A program made the position numbers and the translations under genes. From Thermothelomyces thermophilus ATCC 42464 (lineage: Eukaryota > Ascomycota > Sordariomycetes > Sordariales > Chaetomiaceae), in NCBI RefSeq assembly GCF_000226095.1, contig NC_016472.1, forward strand, positions 8,742,001 to 8,806,000: 64,000 nt of DNA, written 5' to 3'. The notes beneath the pieces were generated by a model. That model was not told where the DNA came from, did no database searches, and saw nothing but the letters and a program-made list of their open reading frames with translations. Below are positions 48,330 through 59,588 of the stretch, piece after piece; the stretch's first letter is position 1, and every line of letters starts with the position of its first letter.

Positions 48330-51219
48330 ATGGCGCAAGAAAGCGATCTGTCCAAGACGGCCGACAAGGGCAAGGGGAAGGCCGTTGATGATACAACACA
48401 GAAGGACAAGGCCGGGCAGCCCGTGGCCAACGGCAAGAAAGATGATGATAAGGCCGAATGTCCGTTTTCCCCTCCCACGCCACTCGGTTTTCGCTGACCA
48501 TGAGCAGCTTCGGAAGAGCTCAGCGAGGAGGATCAGCAGCTGAAAAACGAGCTCGACATGCTGGTTGAGAGGTTGACTGTAGGTAGCCCGATCCTGTTTC
48601 GCTCGTCTTCGGCGGGCCTTGCTCACGCTCTATTGCAGGAGTCCAATGCGTCTCTCTACAAGCCGGCTCTCGAGGCCATGAAGACTTTCATCAAGACATC
48701 AACCTCCTCCATGACGGCGGTCCCCAAGCCGCTAAAGTTCCTACGGCCACACTACGAGACGATGACGAAGCTGTACGACGAATGGCCTGCAGGCGATGAC
48801 AAGAATTCCTTGGCCGATGTGCTGTCTGTCATCGGCATGACCTTCTCCGACGAAGATCGGCAGGACACCCTCAAGTACCGCCTCCTCGCACCCACCCAAG
48901 ACATCGGCTCCTGGGGCCACGAATACGTCCGCCATCTCGCGCTTGAAATTGGCGAGGTTTATGCGAAGCGCATTGCCGCCGACGAGCCAACAGCAGACCT
49001 GGTCGACCTCGCGCTGATCCTGGTGCCGCTCTTCCTCAAGAGCAATCAGGAGGCAGATGCCGTCGACCTGATGAGCGAGCTCGAGATCATCGAGGAGCTC
49101 CCCAGATTTGTTGACGAGAACACCTATGGGAGGGTCTGCCTGTACATGGTCTCGATGGTCAACCTGCTTACCTACCCGGACAACGAGCAGTTCCTCCGTG
49201 TGGCGCACGGTATCTACAAGACTTACAAGCAGTACACTCAAGCCATGGTTCTCGCCATCAGACTTAACGACCACGAGCTCATCTCTTCCGACTTCAACGA
49301 CGCGCCGGACCCTGCGCTGAAGAAGCAGCTTGCCTTCCTCGTCGCCCGCCAAAGGATATGTCTGGACAACGAGCGCGAGACCACGGATGACGAGGAGATT
49401 GTAGAGTGTCTCGGCAACGTGAAGCTTCCGGAGCATTTCAAGGCGCTTGGCAAGGAGCTCAACATCCTGGAGCCCAAGACGACCGAAGATATCTACAAGA
49501 GCCACTTAGAAAGCAGCCGTGTCGCTGGCCTCACTAACTTCGACTCGGCCCGCAACAACCTGGCGGCTGCCTTTGTCAACGCGTTCGTGAACGCCGGCTT
49601 CGGAAACGACAAGATGATGCTTGTCGAGAAAGACAAGGAGAGCTGGGTGTGGAAGACGAAGGAGGAGGGCATGATGTCGACGGTCGCCTCTCTCGGAACG
49701 CTGCTTTTGTGGGATATCGAGAATGGCCTGGACCAGGTCGACAAGTACACCTACCTCGAAGAGGAGCAGATCCAGGCCGGCGCCTACCTCGCGATAGGAA
49801 TCATGAACTCTGGCGTCCGGCTGGATTCCGAGCCTGCCATGGCCCTCCTTGCCGATCACGATAAGCTCAACCACAAGAACCCCCTGATCCGGGTGGCCGC
49901 CATCATGGGTCTCGGTCTGTCGTATGCCGGTTCGAACAAGGAGGAGCTCCTGACCTACCTCCTGCCCATAATCTCCGACACGAGCCAAGAGATTCGGGTG
50001 TCGGCGATGGCTGCTCTGGCTTGCGGCTTGATCTTCGTCGGGTCTTCTCACGCCGAAGCCGGCGAGGCCATCATCATGACCCTGATGGATGAGGAGCGCA
50101 AGAGCCAGCTTACGGATAAATGGACGCGCTTCCTCGCGCTCGGCCTGGGCCTTCTCTACTTTGGCCGCCAAGAGGAAGTTGATGTGGTCCTCGAGACGCT
50201 CAAGGTGGTGGAGCATCCCATGGCGAAGCCGACCTCGGTTCTGGCCTCGATCTGCGCCTGGGCTGGTACTGGCGCGGTTCTCAAGATCCAGGAGCTCCTT
50301 CACCTGTGTAATGAGCACATGGAGGAGTCGGACGAGAAGAAGGGCGACGAATTGTTGCAGGCCTACGCGGTCCTCGGCATCGGCCTGATCGCCATGGGCG
50401 AAGACATCGGCCAGGACATGGTACTCCGCCATTTCGGCCATCTGATGCACTATGGCGAGGCAAACATTCGGAGGGCGGTGCCTCTGGCTATGGGTCTCGT
50501 CAGTCCCAGCAACCCGCAAATGAAGATCTACGACACGCTCTCGCGGTACAGCCACGACAACGACAACGACGTCGCCATCAACGCCATCTTCGCCATGGGC
50601 CTGTTGGGTGCCGGTACCAACAACGCGAGGTTGGCGCAACTCCTCCGTCAGCTTGCCAGCTACTACCACCGCGATCAGGAGTCCCTCTTCATGGTGCGCA
50701 TCGCACAGGGTCTCCTGCACATGGGCAAGGGCACCCTCTCCATCAACCCCTTCCATACGGATCGCCAGATCCTCTCGCGGGTCTCGGCGGCTGGCCTCCT
50801 CACCGTCCTCGTGGCCATGATCGACGCGAAGCAGTTCATCACATCCAACTCGCACTATCTGCTATACTTCCTCGTTACCGCCATGCATCCCCGCTTCCTC
50901 GTCACCCTGGACGAGAACCTAAAGCCGCTGACCGTGAACGTGCGCGTCGGCCAGGCAGTCGACGTTGTCGGCCAGGCCGGTCGTCCCAAGACCATCACCG
51001 GCTGGCAGACGCAGAGCACGCCCGTGTTGCTGGCATACGGCGAGCGTGCCGAGCTTGAGGACGAAGAGTACATCAGCCTGAGCAACACCCTCGAAGGCCT
51101 CGTGATTCTGCGCAAGGTATGTTTCCCCTCCTGTCAAGCTGGGTGACCAAGCCAGCCGGACGGATTTATGCTGACATTGATGATACTCCCAGAATCCCGA
51201 CTGGGACGATGGGAAATAG
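48330..51219 (+). CDS. RPN1: 26S proteasome regulatory subunit RPN1
   Basis: Rpn1 (PSMD2) is the base subunit of the 19S particle that docks ubiquitin-like shuttle factors and Ubp6. Exons join(48330..48459, 48508..48578, 48639..51116, 51193..51219) give 901 residues, the normal length. A charged Lys/Asp-rich N-terminus (1-50) precedes the helical region LYKPALEAMKTFIKTSTSSMT, here trimmed by the second intron. Proteasome/cyclosome repeats occupy about 400-780, with typical Gly/Ala turns such as GAYLAIGIMNSGV, AAIMGLGLSYAG and AIFAMGLLGAG. The C-terminus ends NPDWDDGK from a 27-nt last exon. Introns are 48, 60 and 76 nt. The second intron (48579-48638) is a multiple of three and lacks an in-frame stop, so its removal is inferred from conservation: TES joins the conserved helix. 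The gene is transcribed away from RIO2. Confidence 0.97.
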
Positions 51220-52255
51220 ACGGCGCGTACAACACCTGATGAGGAGGGGTCATGCAGCCCAATGGTGCACGCGAGGCAGGCTTCCAGCAGGAATGGAAAA
51301 GAGATGATAAATAAACATGTGTACAAATACTGAGCCGAGCAGCCAGACGGCTTCTGGTTTCCAAAATGAACTGACATACGCCGGAAGCGCCGATTATTAT
51401 TACAGGTATCCGTCGAACGTTGCATTCGCCCTCTTCGGTGACGACCCTTAAAAGGTAAACGAGTCAGCCCTTCTCTCCCATGCCTAAGTACCCTACCTAT
51501 CCTGCAGGGCAAGAGCACAATTTCAATTTGTACCTCTCTCGCTTGAAAAAAGACCGCGGACGTATTTTTGTTAACTTAGGCACACCAACCGCACAAATGC
51601 AGAGTATCCCACAGCTTCGCTTGGGCAGCCTAACCATCCAATATTATAAGACTTGAAGATTCGACATGAATTCCCCCGTACTAAGCTTAATTTTTCAGCG
51701 GCTCAAATTGCACCCTACCCCAACATGGCGTTCTGTGTCTGATTTGACTCGGGGCCATTAACTCCTGGAGATGCTTGATCATCAACCCGAAGCAAGACTC
51801 GGCAAAACCAAACAAGACAGATGGGGCGGGGGAGGGGGAAGAGGTGGTTATTTTTTCATTTGCAGAAAGGAAGCCAAATAAACCCCCTTCCCTCTCCTTT
51901 CCTGTCCCATCTTCCCATTCCTCCTTCTTTCCTGCCCTACCCGGTGTGCCTCGCTCAATGGCCACCTGGTTTTCCCACAAAATCCCCATGTCCGTTAAGA
52001 TTCCCGGCAAGCTGTTTCTAACCAGAAAGCGCGGGTATCTACTAGGCAGAAAACACACATAAACACACACACACAACTTGTAGAATGGATGTCTTGTATA
52101 AAATGGATGTAAGGATAAGGATTCCAACGTGTGTATGTATAGACTTCATATGCATGGACAAGCCATACACGTACGTACGCACGCACGTATGTAAACACAC
52201 ACACACACACGCGCGCGCGCCCGGGGGAAGGGGGGGGGGGGTGAGAGGCGCCGCA
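51220..52255. other. Convergent 3' regions of RPN1 and SEC1, with microsatellites
   Basis: No gene supported. CA repeats at about 52058-52075 and 52195-52210, CG repeat at 52211-52220 and a G run at 52231-52241 lie next to the SEC1 stop. GTAC-type repeats are at 52168-52190. Confidence 0.6.
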
Positions 52256-54873
52256 CTACTTCTTTAGTCCAAAGATGTTCCTCTTCTTCTTTTCCTTGTC
52301 CTTGTCCTTCTTCTTCCCGCCCGCATCCACTCCCGCTCCCGCCGCCGCCACCGCCGCCGCCGCCGCTGCGGGCCCTGGTCCGTTGCCCGCCACACCCGGC
52401 GGCGGGGCCCCGCCGAGCGACATGCCCGCAAGCGCCTGGGTCGGCGGGCCGCCCACGCCAGCGCCGGGCGGAATGTGCTGCTGCTGCTGCTGCGGCCGGA
52501 CCGGGCCGGCGGGCTGGACGGGGGCGGGACGTTCGTACAGGTGGGCGGGGGGCTTCGGCGGAGGGCGGTCTATGGGGAGGTTGAGGCGGCGGCGGTCCGT
52601 CTTGAGGGCGCGCAGGTCGGCGAGGTACTTGCCGGGGGCCACCATGTGGCTGGTGACGAGGAAGACGTCGCGGTTGTGCTTCTCCGAGACCTCGTAGCAG
52701 GCGCGGGCCTCCGAGTAGGTGGCGCCGCCGGCGACGAAGACGATGACCCGCTGGCGGTTCTCGGCCTGCTTGCGGTTGGCCGAGGCCCAGCGGGGCGCGG
52801 CCGAGCGCAGGGAGCCCTGGGAGGTGAGGGAGTCCGGGCCGCCGGGGCCGTCGGCCGGGGGGATGACGTAGGGGAAGAGGGCCTGGTCGAGGTCGCCGGC
52901 GCAGAGGCGCTCGAGCATCTGCTTGACGGCAGGCTCGAAGCGGGAGAGGGCGTATTCTTCGTCCGGGACGGCGTTCTTGGAAGAACTCGGTTGGGGGAAG
53001 AGGGGGGGGATCGGCTGCCGGGTCTCTTTGAGCTCCTTGAGGGGGCGGGCGCCGAGGAGGCCGAGATTCTCGATGACGGCCTGGTCCTGGCTGTCGCGCG
53101 AGCGCTGCAACGAGGCGTGCCATAGGAGCCGGCTGATGTCCTTGTCGATCATGCCGTCGCGGTACAGGGCGTAGATGGCGATGAGACGCAGCCTGTCCGC
53201 CGGGGCGACGTCTGGGTCGTCGAGGAGGCGGACGACCTGGTCGAGCATGTTCTTGGGCTTCTTGTAGTCTTCGTCGAGTCCGGTGGCCAGGGTCTGCTCT
53301 ACCGAGGCGACATCTGCGAGCTTGTATTTCTGGAAGATATCCATAGCTTCCTGGGCCATGGTGAGGTGGAGGGAGTAGGCCTTCTTCATCTCCTCGAACT
53401 GCGGCAGACCGGCCAGCATGTCTCTGATGTCATTCAGGGACGCTTCTTTGCCCTGATTGGCAAATTGGGGGTGCTTGTCGATGAACTTCTGAAAGTCGTT
53501 CATGAGCTTGTCGATGGTATCCTTCATGTGGCGGTGCCTGTTGGTGACCCATACGACGTCCTTCTCGGCGAGTTCCTCGTCCCTCTCTTCGACACGGGCG
53601 CTCTCCTTTGCGGCCATGTGATACGTCACCTTGCCGTTCTCCTGCTCCCGGACGGGGAGCAGATCGTGCACCATAGCCTGGTACGTGAACTCGTGAAGGA
53701 GCGGGGCCATCAAGTCCATAGACCTGTCCGTGACGAGGAGCACCGACTGGGGACGCTGGGTGTGCGGCGGGAAGTTTCTGTCTGACTGGCGGTAGCCTTC
53801 CAGCGCCTGCTGGACGAAGCGGGCCAGGTGCATGCACAGGACCCTGGCTTCGTGGGTGGCGTGGGCAGGCGGTTGGTAGTACCGAATCTTGGGGAACTCC
53901 TGCAGCGTGATGCATACGGAGGCAATCTAGAAGGGGGGTGGGGTTATTCTGTAAGTAGCCAGGCAGAAGCCAGCCGGCGGCGCATGGTATAGTGCTTCCG
54001 TACCTTTGATGCTAATGCTCGCAGATGCTGTGCCACGAGGTCGTTGCACGTGGGGTTGTACAGGACGAGGAAGCTAGAAGGGTCGCGGAAGGTGACGAGA
54101 TGCGACTCGCGCGGGTAGAAGTCGACCAACAAGAGATCGGGAGGGCCTGGGGAGGGGCGAGTTCGTGGTGAGCACGTCTGGGCCGTGAGAGACGGAAACA
54201 TGGGAGAATGAGCATGGAAAGCGCCACGCACGCATCCTTACCTCCCATCTGCCTCCGAGCAACATCCAACTTGCGCTGCAGCGGATCAGGCAGGGGGCCG
54301 GTCCAGATGATGAACCCCCTCCGGTAGCGGTGGCAGCTGAAGTCGGCGAGGAGGCATTCGACAATGTGTGGCTGGGGGGAGAGAAGGTAGAGGGCATCCA
54401 TGTCCGGGTTCATCTCCCTCCGGTCCTCGATGCGCTCGATATCTGGGGTGCAGGTTTAGTCGTACCGAACGGGCGTTTTGGGAGGGGCCGGGGAAGGCAG
54501 AGGGGCACGGAGGCGTACTGGCGATATTGTGGTTGAGGATCTCATCTTCGTTCACGGAGCTGTCGATGATCCTCTTGCTGGTTTCGTCGACGACGAGGAC
54601 TTTCCACTAGCAAGCGCGCGCGAACACGGTCAGCCGTGGTCAGCCATTATTTGACAGGGCGTCGAGGAGGGGCTCGGGGGAGGGAGAGAGGTGGGCTCAC
54701 CTCATTGTTGAGGGTTCTGCTGCGGATGGCCTCGATGATGGCTATGGGGCGGCCGGGTCGGTCGGTCAGCGATATCTGCGTTGCCGTCGTTCTGTGCGCG
54801 AGGGAGCGGGAAGCAGGGAGTGGCAACCATACATACCCTTGCCGTGCTCCTTGATGATGGAGGGGCCGTCCAT
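52256..54873 (-). CDS. SEC1: Sec1/Munc18 protein Sec1 (exocytosis)
   Basis: Sec1 binds the plasma-membrane SNARE complex (Sso1/2, Sec9, Snc) and promotes vesicle fusion at sites of growth. Six exons, complement(join(52256..53926, 54004..54146, 54242..54442, 54519..54606, 54701..54741, 54837..54873)), total 2181 nt, 726 residues, close to yeast Sec1. The start reads MDGPSIIKEHGK. Conserved blocks include WKVLVVDETSKRIID, YLLSPQPHIVECLLADF, FYPRESHLVTF and the central SVLLVTDRSMDLMAPLLHEFTYQ. The final block is VIVFVAGGATYSEARACYEVS. The C-terminal 130 residues are a Pro/Ala/Gly-rich tail ending in a very basic KKKDKDKEKKKRNIFGLKK. The family call is firm. It is favoured over Sly1, Vps33 and Vps45 by the length and the basic tail, as well as by the central block. 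The first two coding exons are only 37 and 41 nt. Confidence 0.93.
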
Positions 54874-56024
54874 GACGGCGCGGTGAGGCCAGAGAGCCCC
54901 AGCTCAAAACCCAAGCCTGCGCGGCAACGGCCTTCCTTCCTGTCTGGATTGGTTTTCGACCCGGGTGATATGTTCAGACGGCGCTACGTATGCTCGTGCT
55001 CTTGTGTGTGCGGTGTGAGTGGGATAAATGCCAGGATCGCGATCGTCTCTTATTTCGAAACACGGCGTTGGAGAACCCGGGGTCGTCGCAGCGACAGCAT
55101 GTAACTAACTACTGTGTTAGGTAGCTGATTAGTGGGGTGCTAGCGCCCAGCAAGATGCGCCAAAGAGCTCTCAGGAGCCGCACAGCCCAATGGCAACCCT
55201 AACCCTGTTTTGCTCGGCTTCAGTTGGCCTCCGTTGGCCTCGGTTGGCCCTCAGTTGGCCCTCAGTTGTTGTGTTCCTCCTTCAACTTAGACTCGGCATC
55301 AACGCTTCACCAATTTCGATCCCCATTTATCGACCATCATTAGTGGGTGATGCATCAGTGATTTCCTGCTCTCGCCTAGTGCAACAACTGCCACTAAACC
55401 AGGCTCGCACCACTAGTAGGACGCCAAGTTAGGTATCCGTACAGTACGGATTACGGATTACACTGAGGTCAGCCCGACGGATCCATGCTAACTGCAGCTT
55501 GGTACGGAATGCATTGAATACATACACCACCAGGATCCCAACTTGGCATGCCGAGAACCGTAGGAATTGATGCCGGAAGCACACGACCATCAGGTTTTGT
55601 GAGTTATGGGGTGCTGCCACCGACTTCTGTCCCGCAGGAATTGTCCGTTTGCTTATCGGGGGAGTTATTCCCCCTGTAGCGTGTTGATACACAGTAAATG
55701 TCACAAACATGGCTGTTTGTTTCCGACTGGTGGGGGTCGATGAGCCGCATTGCGTGCTGTGGTGCAGTGTAACTCGTCCCGAGCGCCCCAAAGCATCGGC
55801 TGCATCCGAACGCGTGGGCCGAGGCATCGTACCAGTGCCCATCGAGCATGACATCTTTGGTTCGGTATACTCACCTCTTCACCTTCATTTTGACATGTCT
55901 GCCGTGTGCCTGCTTTCCATAAGTCTGTCTCCTGAGCGGCTGGGCGTTCGTTTAGGTAAAAGGGGGATCTCTGGGCTGGCTTGTGCTCCTCGGAGTGGCC
56001 GCTCCCATAGGAGATAGCGTTAAT
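54874..56024. other. Intergenic between SEC1 and RIB7, with minisatellite
   Basis: No gene supported; a minus-strand frame at 55429-55854 has no recognisable domain. It contains the TTGGCC minisatellite at 55216-55268 and a tandem GTACGGATTAC motif at 55437-55461. Confidence 0.5.
55216..55268. repeat. Short minisatellite, (C)TCAGTTGGCC-like units
   Basis: Four to five imperfect copies of an 11-13-bp unit around TTGGCCTC/TTGGCCCTCAG lie in tandem. Confidence 0.8.
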
Positions 56025-57017
56025 TCACCTCGCAATCCTCCCGCACAGCACCACATCCTCCCCCATCGGACACCATTTCACGTCCGTCAGCCGCAGCTGC
56101 TCTGGCGGCTCCCCGGCTGGCCCCTCCATCCTCGGCGGCGACACCACGACGTCCCCCTGCCCCAACCAGGTCGGCGCGATCGTCACAATCACCGAGTCCA
56201 CAAACGCCTTCCCGTCGCGCGCAAGCAGCGAGTTGATCACCTCCCCACCCCCTTCGACCATCACGCTCCTGATCCCCTTCCTCCCGAGCACCCCCAACAC
56301 GTCCCCCCACTCGAACCTTCCCTTCCTCCCCAGCGGCACAGCCACGTACCCTCCCCCGACCCTCTCCAGAAGCTTCCTCCTCCCCTCGTCAACGACCACT
56401 CCCTCCCCGACGAAGACCCAAGGCCCCAGCCCCTTGCCCTCCGCAGCCAACCTCACCACTTTGCTCTCCGCCCCCACCAGCCACCTCCCCCGCGGGTCAA
56501 GCACCACCGGCCGCGGCTGGCTCCCGACTCGCACCAACCCCTCCTCTTTCTCGTCGTCCATCTCAGCAGCGGCGGCAGCAGGAGAAGAAGAAGAAGAAGA
56601 AGAGGAAGAAGAAGCAACACGCCCGCGGGCGCCGGGGAGAACCGCGGCCCCGCGCAGGCGCGAGTTCAAGCCCGGGTCGTCGGCGACGGCGGTGCCGACG
56701 CCCACGAGGATGGCGTCGTGGCGGGCGCGCAGGTAGTGCGTCATCGCCTTGGACGCGGGCCCGGACAGGACGGTGCGGACGCCCGGGGCCCGGGCGAGGG
56801 CGGCGTCGAGCGAGTGGGCGTACGTCAGCGTCAGGTGGACCTTCCCCGCGCGGCCATGGTGCTGTCGCGCTTCTTCTTCTTCTTCTTCTTGTTCGTCGTC
56901 GTTTTCTCCTCGGTCTCCTTCCCGGTCGAGAGGTGGGAGATAGGGGTTGATGAGGGCTGCGTGGGAGGAGGGGAAGGTGAGGAGGGTTTGTTCTTGCTTG
57001 CTTGGTGGGGCAGACAT
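56025..57017 (-). CDS. RIB7: Riboflavin biosynthesis reductase RIB7-type (2,5-diamino-6-ribosylaminopyrimidinone phosphate reductase)
   Basis: Catalyses the NADPH-dependent reduction of the ribosyl side chain to ribityl in the fungal riboflavin pathway. Single exon, 330 residues from the ATG at 57017 (MSAPPSKQEQTLLTFPSSH); in-frame ATGs further up (57150, 57290) would add an uncharacteristic leader. RibD-C/DHFR-like fold: VHLTLTYAHSLDAALA, DAILVGVGTAVADDPGLNSR, PRPVVLDPRGRW, GIRSVMVEGGGEVINSLL and IVTIAPTWLGQGDVVVSPP. Two low-complexity inserts break the fold's surface: a Glu-rich run (EEEEEEA) near the N-terminus and a Ser run with Ala after LPGARGRVA. Both are encoded by GAA/TTC trinucleotide microsatellites (56577-56613 and 56866-56895). 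They make the protein longer than yeast Rib7 (about 244 residues). The deaminase domain found in bacterial RibD is absent, as expected in fungi. Confidence 0.93.
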   Translation of the reverse strand: MSAPPSKQEQTLLTFPSSHAALINPYLPPLDREGDRGENDDEQEEEEEEARQHHGRAGKVHLTLTYAHSLDAALARAPGVRTVLSGPASKAMTHYLRARHDAILVGVGTAVADDPGLNSRLRGAAVLPGARGRVASSSSSSSSSSPAAAAAEMDDEKEEGLVRVGSQPRPVVLDPRGRWLVGAESKVVRLAAEGKGLGPWVFVGEGVVVDEGRRKLLERVGGGYVAVPLGRKGRFEWGDVLGVLGRKGIRSVMVEGGGEVINSLLARDGKAFVDSVIVTIAPTWLGQGDVVVSPPRMEGPAGEPPEQLRLTDVKWCPMGEDVVLCGRIAR

Positions 57018-58603
57018 TAGGTTGACAAAGGATCGGGTGGTCTTGTGCTCTTTTAAATTGCGGGACAAAAATCGCAGTTTGGAAAGGGATGCTGGTGTTG
57101 TTGATGATGGAGGTTTCCCGTTTTGAAGGGTTGGTGAGAGAGGGTGGGGCATTGTGGAAAAAATGATGGTGCTCGAGAAGGGAGGAATCCAATCCGCCGC
57201 ATACACTACAAATGCATGTAATCCGTACGTGTGTGTTTGAGTATCCGGGCAATATCGTGCTACATAGTAAATTATGACCGCACAGCCCAATCCGTAGTAA
57301 TTCGTACACTGCGTACGACAACTACGCAGTAATGCGAAATTCGGACCTAAAGTTCACAGCGCGGTCCCCTGCCAAGACCGCAGCAGTGTGAATGTGGTAA
57401 TAAATCAGTAGCCTTGAAAGTGTAGCGGTCCGAAGGTCCAGAAACCACAGAGCCGGGCGGCATCCTCAGAAAGATGCCCAGACTCACGTCATGTACCCCG
57501 TAGTGGATCCGGCTTTGACTTAGTGGAACGCCACGAGAGGCCTCAGTAAGCACCTTAACTGAACAGGTCCGTTTGTTCCCCCTGCCCGTCTTGACTCGCG
57601 AATACAATGACTGCTATCGGCGTGAAACACTACTTGATACGTACGACTCATGTAATCCGTAATCCGTACACAACCCGGTACCAGCAATGCTCAGCAGTCG
57701 ATTTGCTGCGCAGTCTCGTCAAGTTAGAGACAGAGCAGGAACGGCCATTCCATCTCGCATTCACTGGCTGTCAAGCCCGGGCTGCGAGCAGGCTGTTGTT
57801 GCCGTTCCGTCCTTCAGGGGGTTGTGTGAACCGTGCATGTGAGACACCCCGCAGTCTGAACATGGGCAGGCAGGGGCCACGGCAGCCAGTGGATTTTATT
57901 AACGGTTTGGGTTGCAACGAAACCAACCAGGTAACTCGGCAATCTCCAGTCCCGTCAGTGTCTGCTCATCTTTTTGAGACAACTATTGCATTCTGACGGT
58001 TGTCATTTCGGTCGTCTATCCGACACCATTGGCTTTCTTTTCTGTACATACTCGTCCTGCTTTGCCACACACACACACTCTCTCTTTCTCTCTCAACCAG
58101 GTCGCATCAGCAACTTCGAGGCGCGGAGGTGCTCGGACTTTTATTTTATATCCCATACTGCTGCCCCGCCACTGGCCTCACGCGCAGCATTCGAATCTCT
58201 GCGGCTTGGCTTCTAAATAGTGAATGTACTAAAGTAGACACCCACCATCTCCCACGACTCAGCCACGTTTGCCACGCGAAGGCAAACCGATTGTTCAAAA
58301 AGGCCCAACCGTCCGCCGCAGCCTTCTCAGCCTCTGCACCAATTGTCCACTCCCCTAGGCGTTCGTTACCTGGTAACCTTTTGCCTCCGATACCAGATCG
58401 ACAACACCCATCTCCCCAGCGACCGGCGCATTCGCTATAACTCGTTTCGGTCCTCAGCCAGACAACCGAAAGCCAAAGAAAGACTTACGTCACACCAAAA
58501 GTAATTCCACACACCCGGAATTACCGAGGAGTCCAAATTTCAAGAAAAAAAAAAAAACAACAACCAAAACCCCCCCAAAAAATAGAGGAAGAATTAAACA
58601 ACA
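57018..58603. other. Intergenic between RIB7 and the CYSTM gene
   Basis: Divergent promoter space with no supported gene. It holds exact GTAATCCGTAC copies at 57218-57228 and 57659-57669, a CA/CT repeat at 58068-58098, and a CT/CA-rich leader up to 58603 with an A run at 58543-58558. Confidence 0.5.
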
Positions 58604-59070
58604 ATGTCGAACAAGCACGACGACCCTCCCGCCTACAGCAACCCGGCCTACCCGCAGCCCGCGTACCAGCACGACCAACAGGGCGGCGCCGCGGCGGGCT
58701 ACTACCAGCAGCAACCGCCGATGGGCTACGGCCAGGCGCCGCCGCCGCCGCAGGGGCAGTACGGGCAGCCTCCGGCGGGGTACTACTATCCGCCACAGCA
58801 GCAGCAGCAGGGACCGTATCCGCCGGCGGGGTACTACCAGCCGGCTCCCTACGGGTCGCCGCAGCAGCGGGAGAAGAGCGGACCGGTGAGTGGTTTTTTT
58901 CCCTTTTCTTTCCTTTCCTTTTCTTTTTTTTTTGTTTTGGGGGGGGGGGGCGTCTCAGCAAGAGAAAAACAAGAGGCAATGTGCTAACGAGATGGGCGGT
59001 TGGGCAGGGCTTTTTCGAGGCGTGTCTGGCAGGCATGGCTTGCTGTTGCTGTCTGGATCTCCTCTTCTAA
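58604..59070 (+). CDS. CYSTM-type cysteine-rich tail-anchored protein
   Basis: A small protein of the CYSTM class, thought to sit at membranes and to act in stress tolerance; the molecular role is not established. Exons join(58604..58885, 59008..59070) give 114 residues. The N-terminal 94 residues are Pro/Tyr/Gln/Gly-rich with YYQQQPP, GYGQAPPPPQG and PPAGYY repeats. The second exon encodes the diagnostic C-terminus GFFEACLAGMACCCCLDLLF, i.e. a short hydrophobic stretch with a Cys cluster that can be lipidated or pack in the membrane. The intron (122 nt) has donor GTGAGT and acceptor GGGCAG and contains T and G runs. Length and organisation match other fungal members. The 3' neighbour runs convergently. 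Confidence 0.9.
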
Positions 59071-59588
59071 GCAGATCAAGCGGGTCGGTCGGTCGGTCGG
59101 TCGGTCGGTCAGTCAAGCGCGCCGGGGCTGGTCTCCTGGTAAAACACGGATAACCGCGTGAAGTGGGAAGGGGTAGATATCCACAGTTGTTCGGCGCGGT
59201 CGTGCAATAATACCCTGCTTGCCAGAGGCGCCAATGGCGGGTTAGGCGGACGGTTTCGCGGACATCAACACCGGCAGGAACCGCGGTTAAGGGGAAAGGG
59301 GGGCGCATTCAGGATTGGGCGTTTGCGGTGTTCTTTTTTCCTTGTCTTAATTTTTTTTTCTTTCGGGCAGGTTTGGTAGGTTTTGTAATCATCTAAGGTA
59401 TCTGCTTTTTCTAGGGTATGTTTTTTTCATGGGATTGCCAAGGAATCATTGATGATGATATTGGGATTTCCCACACACCAATTTCCATTGCTCCCAACGG
59501 TGCTTTTGAAAGGAACCATCCTCCGCCTTTCCCGTGGAGCACCACTTTCCCATCTTCCTTTCCCCCTTGCCCTCATCGGTCCTCATCA
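59071..59588. other. Convergent 3' regions of the CYSTM and monooxygenase genes
   Basis: Contains a GGTC tetranucleotide repeat (59084-59110). No gene seen. Confidence 0.6.

Noticed and set aside
49506-50855. 449-codon minus-strand frame
   Set aside because: Antisense to RPN1 proteasome/cyclosome repeats.
55429-55854. Minus-strand frame with ATG, 141 codons
   Set aside because: No domain, and it crosses the repeated GTACGGATTAC motif; insufficient support.
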